Assembly (NCBI GenBank): GCA_030149525.1
Contig: JASBRJ010000045.1
Span: forward strand, 1 to 44,134
DNA from: a bacterium
GTDB lineage: Bacteria; Vulcanimicrobiota; Xenobia; Xenobiales; JADMJV01
Length of the DNA stretch: 44,134 nt
Direction of reading: 5' to 3'
Positions 26,008 to 33,064 of the stretch are shown here, in pieces. Below the pieces are notes generated by a model that saw only the letters and a list, made by a program, of their open reading frames with translations, ran no database searches and was not told where the DNA came from. Position numbers and translations under genes: made by a program. The first letter of the stretch is position 1, and every line of letters begins with the position of its first letter.

Positions 26008-26154
26008 ATGCTAACCTGCAACAGACAGCCTTCAAATTCTTGCTGTGTTTCACCAGGGAACCAGCTATGTATTGCGACCAAAGCACATCGGTCAACCTCG
26101 ACGGCCTCCAGAACTTTGGAAGGCGGGGCGAACGGTAAGGGAGTTACGGCCTGA
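26008..26154 (+). CDS. Possible 48-codon upstream ORF before ilvA
   Basis: A short frame (MLTCNRQPSNSCCVSPGNQL onward) with four Cys ends with TGA two bases before the ilvA ATG. It has only a weak, distant purine-rich site (AAGGGG). It is not enriched in Ile, Val, Leu or Thr codons, so it does not look like a classical attenuator peptide. It may be chance. Confidence 0.2.
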   Translation: MLTCNRQPSNSCCVSPGNQLCIATKAHRSTSTASRTLEGGANGKGVTA

Positions 26155-26156
26155 CA

Positions 26157-27428
26157 ATGGGAAAAAATAGCGGCTCGGTTCAGTATTTCCCCGAGATCTC
26201 GGACATGGAGAAGGCCTGGTTGCGGCTGAAGGGCGTTTCCGTGCCCACTCCGCTTGCCAAGAATCTCAGGCTGTCCCGAGATTACGGTGCGGATATTCTT
26301 CTCAAACGAGAAGATTTGCAGACGGTCCGCTCTTACAAGATTCGTGGTGCCTACAACAAAATCGCCTCTCTGACGGAAGAAGAGAGAGGCCGGGGCATCG
26401 TTTGTGCAAGTGCCGGAAATCACGCCCAGGGTGTAGCCTACGCTTGTCATCTTCTCAACATCAAGGGAACGATTTTTATGCCTTCCACCACGCCGAAGCA
26501 GAAAGTGGCTCAGGTGGAGATGTTCGGCGAGGATTGGGTGGAGATCGTTCTGAAGGGCGACGTTTTCGACGATGCCAAGCATCTGGCCAACAGTTTTGCG
26601 GAGGAGTGGGAGTGTCCGGTCATTCATCCTTTCGACGACCGTCGGGTCATCGAAGGTCAGGGAACCGTGGGGCTTGAGATTCTTCGCAGTTGCGACCAGC
26701 CGGTGGATTATCTTTTTCTCCCCGTCGGCGGGGGAGGTCTGGCCTCCGGTGTGAGTGCCGCTTTTCATCACCTTTCCCCCCAAACGAAAATCATCGGAGT
26801 CGAACCTGCCGGGGCTCCGGCCATGAAGCAGTCTATCGAGGCCGGTCACCGTGTGGAATTGGAAAAGATCGACAAATTCGTAGACGGCGCCGCGGTGCGA
26901 AGAGTGGGCGAACTCAATTTCGATATCTGCAAGAAAACCCTCACCAACGTGGTCACGGTGGAGGAAGGTGAGGCGTGCCAGACTATCCTCAAGCTTTACA
27001 ATCGTGATGCAATTGTGGTGGAGCCTGCCGGGTCACTGTCCATTGCAGCTCTGGAGCAATATCGCGATGAAATTGAGGGTAAGACCGTTGTGGCTGTGGT
27101 GTCGGGAAGCAACAACGACATCAGTCGAATGGAAGAGATCAAGGAGAGAGCCTTGCTCCACGCTGGCCTGAAACACTACTTCCTGGTGATGTTTCCTCAG
27201 CGTGCCGGGGCTCTCAAAGACTTTGTCGTTAAGGTTCTTGGACCCGACGATGATATAACCTATTTTCAGTACACAAAGAAGAACGCTCGGGAGACCGGCG
27301 CTGCGGTGGTGGGCGTTGAGCTGAAACGCAAGTCGGATTTCGATCCGTTGTTGGAGCGGATGAAGACTTTGAACTTTTTCGGTGGCTATCTCAATGAGAA
27401 TCTGCCTTTACTGCAGCTTTTGACTTAA
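26157..27428 (+). CDS. ilvA: Threonine dehydratase (short form with one ACT-like domain)
   Basis: 423 residues, the size of the short IlvA enzymes. The PLP lysine is K61 in VRSYKIRGAYN, the phosphate-cradling glycine loop is GGGGLAS (191-197), and ASAGNHAQGVAYA (84-96) is the substrate loop. The C-terminus (about 335-423, HYFLVMFPQRAGALKDFV) is the single ACT-like regulatory domain. It deaminates threonine to 2-oxobutanoate, the first step of isoleucine synthesis; 2-oxobutanoate can also feed propionyl-CoA, which would connect with the mutase subunit at 16135. The AAGGGAG site is 13 bases before the ATG, a rather long spacing. Confidence 0.95.
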   Translation: MGKNSGSVQYFPEISDMEKAWLRLKGVSVPTPLAKNLRLSRDYGADILLKREDLQTVRSYKIRGAYNKIASLTEEERGRGIVCASAGNHAQGVAYACHLLNIKGTIFMPSTTPKQKVAQVEMFGEDWVEIVLKGDVFDDAKHLANSFAEEWECPVIHPFDDRRVIEGQGTVGLEILRSCDQPVDYLFLPVGGGGLASGVSAAFHHLSPQTKIIGVEPAGAPAMKQSIEAGHRVELEKIDKFVDGAAVRRVGELNFDICKKTLTNVVTVEEGEACQTILKLYNRDAIVVEPAGSLSIAALEQYRDEIEGKTVVAVVSGSNNDISRMEEIKERALLHAGLKHYFLVMFPQRAGALKDFVVKVLGPDDDITYFQYTKKNARETGAAVVGVELKRKSDFDPLLERMKTLNFFGGYLNENLPLLQLLT

Positions 27429-27438
27429 GGAATCGAGA

Positions 27439-27693
27439 ATGACTCAGAACGAACAACCTGACGAGGCTCAATTGGAAGACCTCGTTCGAGCCAAATTTCA
27501 ACAGGGTCTCGCGCGCCATGAGGCGGAGGTGCGACAGCAAATGATCGACGCCATGCGTGAGAACAATGCGGATCCGGCTTACATCTATGCTTTTGAGAAG
27601 ACCGGGCTTCTGGTTTTTCAGGAAACCATGGATCAGTTGACTCCCGAACAGCTCAATGAGTGGGCGGACGCCTACGAGGAATACCAACCTTAA
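27439..27693 (+). CDS. Small acidic helical protein, unknown
   Basis: 84 residues with AAGGA 7 bases before the ATG, starting 10 bases after ilvA and so probably co-transcribed. It appears mostly helical and acidic (LEDLVRAKFQQGLARHEAEV; DPAYIYAFEKTGLLV; LTPEQLNEWADAYEEYQP). The C-terminal part resembles a short acidic helix pair of the kind found in many small bacterial proteins, but I recognise no family. The stop overlaps the stop of the convergent repeat lipoprotein (TTAA). Confidence 0.75.
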   Translation: MTQNEQPDEAQLEDLVRAKFQQGLARHEAEVRQQMIDAMRENNADPAYIYAFEKTGLLVFQETMDQLTPEQLNEWADAYEEYQP

Positions 27694-28982
27694 GGGGTGA
27701 GGTCTCCTTCAAAAATCCCCCGGTTGGTTCCGATGACATAGCGCCCGTCTTCGGCCAATTGCCCGCCGTCGTCGGGGTACAGACGTTTGCCCTGGTGTTC
27801 CAGCAGGTGGATCTCCTCTTTGGCCACGTTGCCTACTGCCCAGCCCCGGTTCGAACCGGCCAGAAAATCCCCGTTTTCTGTGAGGTGAACTCCGAGATTG
27901 TCGATCCATTCCGGGTCTTCATCATCTTCGTCGTCGATCCCGTCGTCGGCGTAGAGCGTCCTGCCGTTGACCTGCAAAAGCGTGACATCGTCGGCATCAT
28001 ATTCGGTTTTGAAGAGGCCACGATGGCTGCCGGCAACGATCTGTCCCTTGTCGTTGATATCCATTCCGTCGTCGGAATAGAGTTGTCTTCCCTCATTTGT
28101 GAGCATCCGAAGGGAGCCGTCGCGCACGCTTCCCACGGCGAGACCCCTGTGGGTGCCCACAACGAATTGGCCTTCGTTGTTGATATCATTGCCCTCGTCG
28201 GAGTAGAGGTTGCGGCCCTGGGCGTCTTGGAGAACTCGCACCGACCCGTCGTCTACGTCACCCACCACGACGCCGCGGTTGGTACCGACGATAAACTCCC
28301 CTTCGTTGTTGATGGACATTCCCTCGTCGGAGTAAGCCGTGTGCCCTGAAACCTGGAGAACTCGAACCTGTTCCTGGCCCACCTCGCCAATCACCACCCC
28401 GTAGTTGGTTCCCACAATGAACTGGCCTTTCTCGTTGATGGAGTTCCCTTCATCGGAGTAGACCGTCCGTCCGTTCACAGTTAGGAAGTGGCTCTCTCCG
28501 CCCACGGTTCCGACTAAAACGCCGCGATTGGTGCCGGCAATAAACTGCTTGTTTTCATTGAGAGAAACGCCTTCGTCGGCATAGAGGTTACGACCGTCTT
28601 GGGCGACCTGCCGGTTTGCTCCGCCGATTTCACCCTCGCGAAGTCCGCGATGAGTTCCTATCAAGTAGCTACCATCGGCAGTCAGATCGACTCCCTCGTC
28701 GGCGAAAAGCGTGCGGCCCTCTAGATCGGTTACCTGGGCTCCGGAAAGTTCCACCACGGGATCCGGAATCGAGTCGGTACAACCGGCCAGGGCTCCCACT
28801 GCCAATCCGCCCAGGGCAACGACCTTCCAGAGATTTGTGGTGGAGGTCTCCTTATCGCGTGCTGCTTGAAACGACTCGGTGGTGTGGTTTGTCGCTTGTT
28901 TAGACCTCTTCAACTGTGGAGGAGAGATGCGGCGACTACGAATGGAAGTTGCAGACCGGTCAAGAGCAGAGGGTATATTCAT
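27690..28982 (-). CDS. Lipoprotein of eight about 42-residue repeats (probable beta-propeller)
   Basis: 430 codons from the ATG at 28982, but the true start is uncertain: that ATG lies inside a 20-bp palindrome, and a strong AAGGAG (about 28848-28853) is followed by no usable start. A TTG at 28913 is an alternative. The signal peptide ends in the lipobox GALAGC (C68 in the long form). Residues 89-430 hold eight repeats of the type GRxLYSDEGxxINxxGxFIVGTNRGVxVGxV; repeat 7 carries an acidic insertion (DDEDDEDPEW). Each repeat ends in alternating strands, as expected for propeller blades. No known family is recognised and no catalytic residues are seen. A surface-exposed binding protein is the best inference. 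Confidence 0.8.
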   Translation of the reverse strand: MNIPSALDRSATSIRSRRISPPQLKRSKQATNHTTESFQAARDKETSTTNLWKVVALGGLAVGALAGCTDSIPDPVVELSGAQVTDLEGRTLFADEGVDLTADGSYLIGTHRGLREGEIGGANRQVAQDGRNLYADEGVSLNENKQFIAGTNRGVLVGTVGGESHFLTVNGRTVYSDEGNSINEKGQFIVGTNYGVVIGEVGQEQVRVLQVSGHTAYSDEGMSINNEGEFIVGTNRGVVVGDVDDGSVRVLQDAQGRNLYSDEGNDINNEGQFVVGTHRGLAVGSVRDGSLRMLTNEGRQLYSDDGMDINDKGQIVAGSHRGLFKTEYDADDVTLLQVNGRTLYADDGIDDEDDEDPEWIDNLGVHLTENGDFLAGSNRGWAVGNVAKEEIHLLEHQGKRLYPDDGGQLAEDGRYVIGTNRGIFEGDLTP

Positions 28983-28988
28983 ACCCTC
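28969..28988. promoter_or_regulatory. 20-bp palindrome upstream of the repeat lipoprotein
   Basis: GAGGGTAT (28969-28976) and ATACCCTC (28981-28988) are perfect inverted repeats with a 4-base spacer. The AT-rich centre could include a -10 element on the minus strand. The stretch 28983-29139 shows no gene. Confidence 0.45.
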
Positions 28989-29139
28989 AGACTAGGGCTT
29001 TCGCAGCGATGGTGTGTTGTCGATTTGTTAAGGCATGTTTCAACGACCTTTGCCATAGTACAGAGGTCCCAGCGTTCAATCTTGAAGGTTCCTCGGAAAA
29101 CTATCTTTGAAAGCAGGAATGACGCCATTTTTTTGCCTG

Positions 29140-29169
29140 TTGCAGGGTATGGGTTGGGTATGCTATACT
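29140..29169 (+). promoter_or_regulatory. Predicted promoter of the YqzL-like gene
   Basis: TTGCAG (29140-29145) and TATACT (29164-29169) with 18 bases between; the -10 is preceded by TGC, giving an extended -10 (TGCTATACT). Transcription would start near 29176. Confidence 0.55.
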
Positions 29170-29171
29170 TC

Positions 29172-29200
29172 GCCCGTGCCGTGGTCGTAGACCACCGGGC
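29172..29200 (+). promoter_or_regulatory. Leader hairpin or operator at the predicted start site
   Basis: GTGGTC-GTA-GACCAC (29181-29195) is a perfect 15-bp palindrome. It is extended by GCCCG/CGGGC outer arms with a 4-base bulge. It overlaps the predicted transcription start, so it could be a repressor site or a stable 5' hairpin in the roughly 100-base leader. Confidence 0.45.
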
Positions 29201-29273
29201 AAAACTCGAGAGGTGAAGCTTGAGAAACTGTTTGCAAGGCACCAATTCACGAAAACCTTATGGAGGCGTCATT

Positions 29274-29369
29274 ATGAGTCAATTCGATCTTTTTTGGGAT
29301 ATTTTCAGGAAGAGCGGGTCTCCCGATGCGTACCTCCTCTATAAGGATTCGCAGGACTCGGCCGAGTAA
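29274..29369 (+). CDS. YqzL-like micro-protein
   Basis: 31 residues. A near-ideal ribosome binding site (GGAGG, 7 bases before the ATG), its own promoter and a strong terminator 14 bases after the stop show that it is a real gene. The sequence has an aromatic/hydrophobic N-terminal helix (FDLFWDIF), a Gly-containing turn and the segment SPDAYLLYKDSQD. This is the W-x2-F ... G-x2-D-AYLLYK pattern I associate with the YqzL family of short Firmicutes proteins, whose function is unknown. Assignment to that family is from memory of the pattern and not certain. Confidence 0.7.
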   Translation: MSQFDLFWDIFRKSGSPDAYLLYKDSQDSAE

Positions 29370-29383
29370 GATATAAACAAAAA

Positions 29384-29409
29384 CCCCTCCGCTTCGGAGG
29401 GGTTTTTTT
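29384..29409 (+). terminator. Terminator after the YqzL-like gene
   Basis: CCCCTCCG (29384-29391) pairs perfectly with CGGAGGGG (29395-29402) around a CTT loop, followed by seven T. A run of A precedes the stem. The 3' arm GGAGGGG also sits 11 bases before the ATG of the next gene and appears to be its only ribosome binding site. Confidence 0.92.
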
Positions 29410-29413
29410 ATTT

Positions 29414-30205
29414 ATGCGATTTTATACAGGAATCATAGTTTTAGTACTTCTGAGCTTTCTTTCTTCCTCGGCCACCGCCCAGGAAAAAAAGCCCCCGAGA
29501 GACATCAAGTTCTCCTCCGACACCGCTGACTACGATGAGAATCTGAATCGAGTTCGTCTGGTGGGCGATGTTGTTATCACCAGCGAAGGCTCGCGTTTGG
29601 AGGCCCCATACGCGGTGTACTATACCGTGAAGCAATACGCAGAGTTTCTCGGAGGCGTCAAAATGGTCGGTGAGCAATCCACCGCTACCGGCAAAGAGAT
29701 GAAAGTTTGGTACGGAGATACTAAAGCGCGCCTCGAGGGCGACGTGCGGCTGGTGAGTCAAAAAGCGAGCGACGGTGAGCAGCAAGAACCCACCATTGTA
29801 CTGGCCGACCAACTCGACTACGACTGGACGGCGGAAGAAGGCGTGGCCACCGGCGGTGTCAAGATGCGTCAAGGGATCAAACGAGCCTTCTGTGATCGTG
29901 CGGAGATCTACCAAAAGCGCAACGAAATTCTTCTCCTGGGCAATGTTCGAGTGGAGCAGGGCAACGGCGACTGGCTCACGGCTCAACGAGCGATTTACGA
30001 CACTCAGAATCAGACTGTGCGCGCAGAGGGTCGGGTAGTAGCCAAAACTCGCCTCGAGCAAAAGGAAGAATCGTCCGAACAGGCCTCCCAGGGCCCCGGC
30101 AAGCGTCCCTTGCCACAGCCGCTTTTGGAGGAACCGGACTACGACTTGCTTCCCATGAGACGATTTCCCACCGTTCCCCTTCCCTGGCTCAGGAATGACG
30201 AATAG
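29414..30205 (+). CDS. OstA/LptA-like periplasmic protein
   Basis: 263 residues with a signal peptide (about 1-22, ending SSSATAQ). The body is a series of short beta strands with the OstA pattern: IKFSSDTADYDENLNRVRLVG, DVVITSEGSRLEAPYAVYY, AEFLGGVKMVGE, then a second set (VLADQLDYDWTAEEGVATGG; EILLLGNVRVEQGNGDWLTAQRAIYD). This is the LptA/OstA jellyroll that bridges LPS from inner to outer membrane, supporting an outer membrane in this organism. A proline-rich tail (about 220-263) is unusual. Translation seems to depend on GGAGGGG embedded in the upstream terminator. Confidence 0.85.
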   Translation: MRFYTGIIVLVLLSFLSSSATAQEKKPPRDIKFSSDTADYDENLNRVRLVGDVVITSEGSRLEAPYAVYYTVKQYAEFLGGVKMVGEQSTATGKEMKVWYGDTKARLEGDVRLVSQKASDGEQQEPTIVLADQLDYDWTAEEGVATGGVKMRQGIKRAFCDRAEIYQKRNEILLLGNVRVEQGNGDWLTAQRAIYDTQNQTVRAEGRVVAKTRLEQKEESSEQASQGPGKRPLPQPLLEEPDYDLLPMRRFPTVPLPWLRNDE

Positions 30206-30260
30206 AGCAAGGCGCGCGGCCCGAGAAGCTCGGCCTCATCCTCTTTTCAGGAGGACCGTG

Positions 30261-31892
30261 GTGAGTAAAATTGAAGCGCTCACTATGCGCCTTGAAAATT
30301 CTCCCATACTCTCTTCTGTATCACGAACCATCCTGGGCTTAGGACTCAGTGCTTTTTTTCTTACCCCAGCCTCCGCCCAGGAGTTTCCGAGCATTGAGAG
30401 CGTGGCCGTGCAAGGAGCTGCCGGAGTCTACTCAAGGCCCGCATCTCTATCTGATGACGTGGCTTTTCAGCGTCTCCACCAGGCGGTGCTCAAGGCGCGG
30501 AGTGCAAGTAACCCTGCAGCAGTAGCGGAAGTGGAGCGAGCCCTCGAGAGCGTTACGGGCAATTTGGGAGAATATCCCCAATTGTCTCGGGTGCACGGCC
30601 ATGAGGAACCGATGTGGCTCACCGACCGAGGAGACCTTACGGCGCAGGCTGTTCTGGCGCTGGCTGCCCTGGAAAAAAAGTCTTCTCATCCCAATAGGCG
30701 AGAGACCTTGGAGCAGTTAGCCATGGGGCTGACCTATCTGCAACGCAAGGACCGCAAAGAGTATCCCTTCGGGGCCCACATCAGCTGGAAGGATACCACG
30801 CCCATGGCTCGTCTCGGGGATGGTAGCCAGGTTCCCGCCGCGTTGTATCGCACCGATCGGGCCTACGCCGTGCAGGCTCTAGCCGAGGCAGGCCAGCTTC
30901 TCGACAGTAAGGTGATGCTGGAGAGCGCTCAACGGGAAGCCCTCGGAATGGCCTCTCACCTGGTTGTTCATGGACGGCTTATCCGATCTTTCTCACCGCA
31001 ACCGGAGATGTCGTATGATGCCAACGACGCCCTGCCGTTGATCGGCGGTTTCGTGGCGCTCTATGAGGCTACCGGAAATCGTATTTACGCAGATCTCGGT
31101 GCGTTGGCGACCCACTGGACGGGGACCAGCGATACTCTTCGCGGGCCTGAGTGGTCGGCCCTGAAGGCAAAGCTTGAAGCCTCTCCGGCTGCTCCGCTTC
31201 TCAGAGCTAAGCCGGTCGGCAAGCCGGTCACCTTTCAGTACATTCAAGCCGAGGATGGCAAAGTAGTGAACAAAGCCATCGATACCTTGGATTTTCAGTC
31301 GTCCTCCGACCAGGAGGGTACTCTGGCTGTGATGGGGCGGGAGAATACCTTCTGGATGCGTTTTGATGTGCCCACCGAAGATGACTATCTGTTCGATCTG
31401 GCCTACGTGCAGAGCGATGTAGGAGGTGGTCTTGTGTCCGTTATGATGAGGATCGATGGAGACAAGATTTTCCAGGTGCCGCTGGGAGACGTCGACGGCA
31501 AGCCGATCCTGCGAAGAAAATATGTCGACGGGCCGAGGCCGTTGCGTTCCGGACCACACTCGTTCGGAATCCGCTTTTCCGGTCTTCTTATGACCAAGCC
31601 TGCGCTTCTTGATTCCGTGGTGGTTCAGCCTGCTCTGGAACGACGAGCCTTCAAACTGCCCGACGGGAATACTCTTTACCTGATTCATAACACCACCGAT
31701 GCGGTCGCTCGCACCGACCGTGAACACTTCGAGAGTTGGCCACCCGTCGAGCAGATCGTTGTAGACGGGGAGGGGCAACCCTCCAAACTCGGAAGCGCCG
31801 AAGACCGTCGCAGAAGAAAAACCTACGTGACGGTGCCGCCCTATGGTGTGGCCCTGGTCAAAGTTGCCCCGGGAAAGAGCGACAAGGAGTAG
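30261..31892 (+). CDS. Secreted protein with helical toroid-like and CBM-like domains, unknown
   Basis: 543 residues from the GTG at 30261, which has AGGAGG 6 bases upstream; longer frames extend into the end of the previous gene. The signal peptide ends near SAFFLTPASAQ. The N-terminal half (about 60-310) is helical, with WLTDRGDLTAQAVLALAAL and DRAYAVQALAEAGQLLDSKVMLE, resembling an incomplete alpha/alpha toroid such as those of glycan-active enzymes. The C-terminal half (about 330-470, FWMRFDVPTEDDYLFDLAYV) is beta-rich and resembles a CBM35-like module. No catalytic set can be named. It directly precedes murQ (2-base gap), so a role in cell-wall sugar metabolism is possible but unproven. 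Confidence 0.78.
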   Translation: MSKIEALTMRLENSPILSSVSRTILGLGLSAFFLTPASAQEFPSIESVAVQGAAGVYSRPASLSDDVAFQRLHQAVLKARSASNPAAVAEVERALESVTGNLGEYPQLSRVHGHEEPMWLTDRGDLTAQAVLALAALEKKSSHPNRRETLEQLAMGLTYLQRKDRKEYPFGAHISWKDTTPMARLGDGSQVPAALYRTDRAYAVQALAEAGQLLDSKVMLESAQREALGMASHLVVHGRLIRSFSPQPEMSYDANDALPLIGGFVALYEATGNRIYADLGALATHWTGTSDTLRGPEWSALKAKLEASPAAPLLRAKPVGKPVTFQYIQAEDGKVVNKAIDTLDFQSSSDQEGTLAVMGRENTFWMRFDVPTEDDYLFDLAYVQSDVGGGLVSVMMRIDGDKIFQVPLGDVDGKPILRRKYVDGPRPLRSGPHSFGIRFSGLLMTKPALLDSVVVQPALERRAFKLPDGNTLYLIHNTTDAVARTDREHFESWPPVEQIVVDGEGQPSKLGSAEDRRRRKTYVTVPPYGVALVKVAPGKSDKE

Positions 31893-31894
31893 GG

Positions 31895-32800
31895 ATGACC
31901 GAACTTAACCTTGGTGACATAGCCACCGAGAGCGTCTTGGAGGCCTCCAAGAATCTCGATCAGATGAGTGCTCTTGAGATCGTGGAGTTGATGAACCGGG
32001 AGGAGCTCACCGTTCGTCAAGCCGTGGAATCGGCTGCTGCTGCCGTGGCCAACGTGGTGGACAAGGTGGCGGTGGCCTTTCAGGGCGGCCATCGGCTTTT
32101 CTATGTGGGCGCAGGTACCAGTGGGCGGTTAGGTCTTCTCGATGCCTCTGAATGTCCGCCCACATTCGGTTCTCCGCCGGAACAGGTTCAGGGAATATTG
32201 GCCGGTGGATTGGCCGCTTTCGAGCGGGCTGTAGAACACGCCGAGGATCGTCCCGAAGACGGAGCGCGAGAATTGCGCGAGCGGGGGCTGACAAGCGACG
32301 ACGTGGTGGTGGGAATATCGGCCAGCGGTCGAACGCCCTACGTTCTCGGGGCGCTGGAGGAGGCGCGCCGCGTGGGCGCCTTCACGGCGGGAGTGTTTTG
32401 CAATTCCCAGGCCGCCATGGCACCGCTGTGTGACCAACCGGTTCATCTTCCAACCGGAGCGGAAGTGGTCACCGGGTCGACTCGACTCAAGGCCGGTACG
32501 GCAACCAAGCTAGTCCTCAACCAGATCACCACGGGGGCCATGATCCGCTCTGGGCGGGTTTTGGGCAACTTGATGATTTCTCTCACTCCCACTTGCGAGA
32601 AGCTTGTGGATCGTTCCCTTCGTATTTTGGAAAGAGCAGTAGGATGCACGAGAGATGAGGCTGCCGAGTATCTCGAGCAAGCTGGGCAGAGTGTACCTGT
32701 TGCCATCCTTTTGGCTCAAACCGACCTCTCGGCAGAGGAGGCGAGAACACATTTGAAAACCGAGCCCTTGAATCAGTTGCTGCAACGCCTGAGGAGATGA
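31895..32800 (+). CDS. murQ: N-acetylmuramic acid 6-phosphate etherase
   Basis: 301 residues from the ATG at 31895, with AAGGAG overlapping the stop of the preceding gene. The SIS fold is clear: FYVGAGTSGRLGLLDASECPPTFG, GISASGRTPYVLGAL and the conserved GSTRLKAGTATKLVLNQITTGAMI. Likely catalytic glutamates are E86 (in ASECPP) and E117 (in HAEDRPEDG). The enzyme cleaves the lactyl ether of MurNAc-6-phosphate to give GlcNAc-6-phosphate, part of peptidoglycan recycling. No anmK or transporter gene is adjacent. Confidence 0.95.
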   Translation: MTELNLGDIATESVLEASKNLDQMSALEIVELMNREELTVRQAVESAAAAVANVVDKVAVAFQGGHRLFYVGAGTSGRLGLLDASECPPTFGSPPEQVQGILAGGLAAFERAVEHAEDRPEDGARELRERGLTSDDVVVGISASGRTPYVLGALEEARRVGAFTAGVFCNSQAAMAPLCDQPVHLPTGAEVVTGSTRLKAGTATKLVLNQITTGAMIRSGRVLGNLMISLTPTCEKLVDRSLRILERAVGCTRDEAAEYLEQAGQSVPVAILLAQTDLSAEEARTHLKTEPLNQLLQRLRR

Positions 32801-33064
32801 TTTCAGCCTCTTCCTTTCCGACTCCGCCAAGGCCCACTGCGACGCCCACCCTTGGTCCCTCTGTGTTGGTGGCCAACCGCGGGTCAGGGACGGTTTAGGT
32901 GATCGATACAGCCACCGACACGGTCTCTCACATCATCACCGTACCGGGCGGCGCCACGACCTCTTTGCCCAGTCTTCGATACCGGTTCGGCGAATCGCGT
33001 TCCCCGCAATCCTCGCACCATCGCGTTGGGAATCACTCCCTTCGGAGTGGCTTCTATGCCCTAG
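32797..33064 (+). pseudogene. Decayed YVTN-type beta-propeller gene remnant
   Basis: A frame starting with ATG that overlaps the murQ stop (ATGA) reads to VLVANRGSGTV, then hits TAG at 32896, then continues in the same frame as VIDTATDTVSHIITVPGG. After about 32955 the reading shifts one base: the other frame gives VFDTGSANRVPRNPRTIALG and ITPFGVA up to a TAG at 33062. Together these are recognisable YVTN propeller repeat pieces (VANRGSGTVxVIDTATDTV; ITPxGVA). An in-frame stop plus a frameshift mark it as broken. It overlaps the tail of the minus-strand radical SAM gene. Confidence 0.7.

Noticed and set aside
25974-26849. 291-codon minus-strand frame opposite ilvA
   Set aside because: Antisense shadow of a clearly recognised enzyme; no ribosome site, no domain.
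27660-28349. Plus-strand frame rich in Val and Gly opposite the repeat lipoprotein
   Set aside because: Periodic only because the opposite strand encodes repeats.
27690-28718. Regular DNA repeats that could suggest CRISPR
   Set aside because: They are diverged coding repeats of about 126 bases in one frame, with no conserved spacers.
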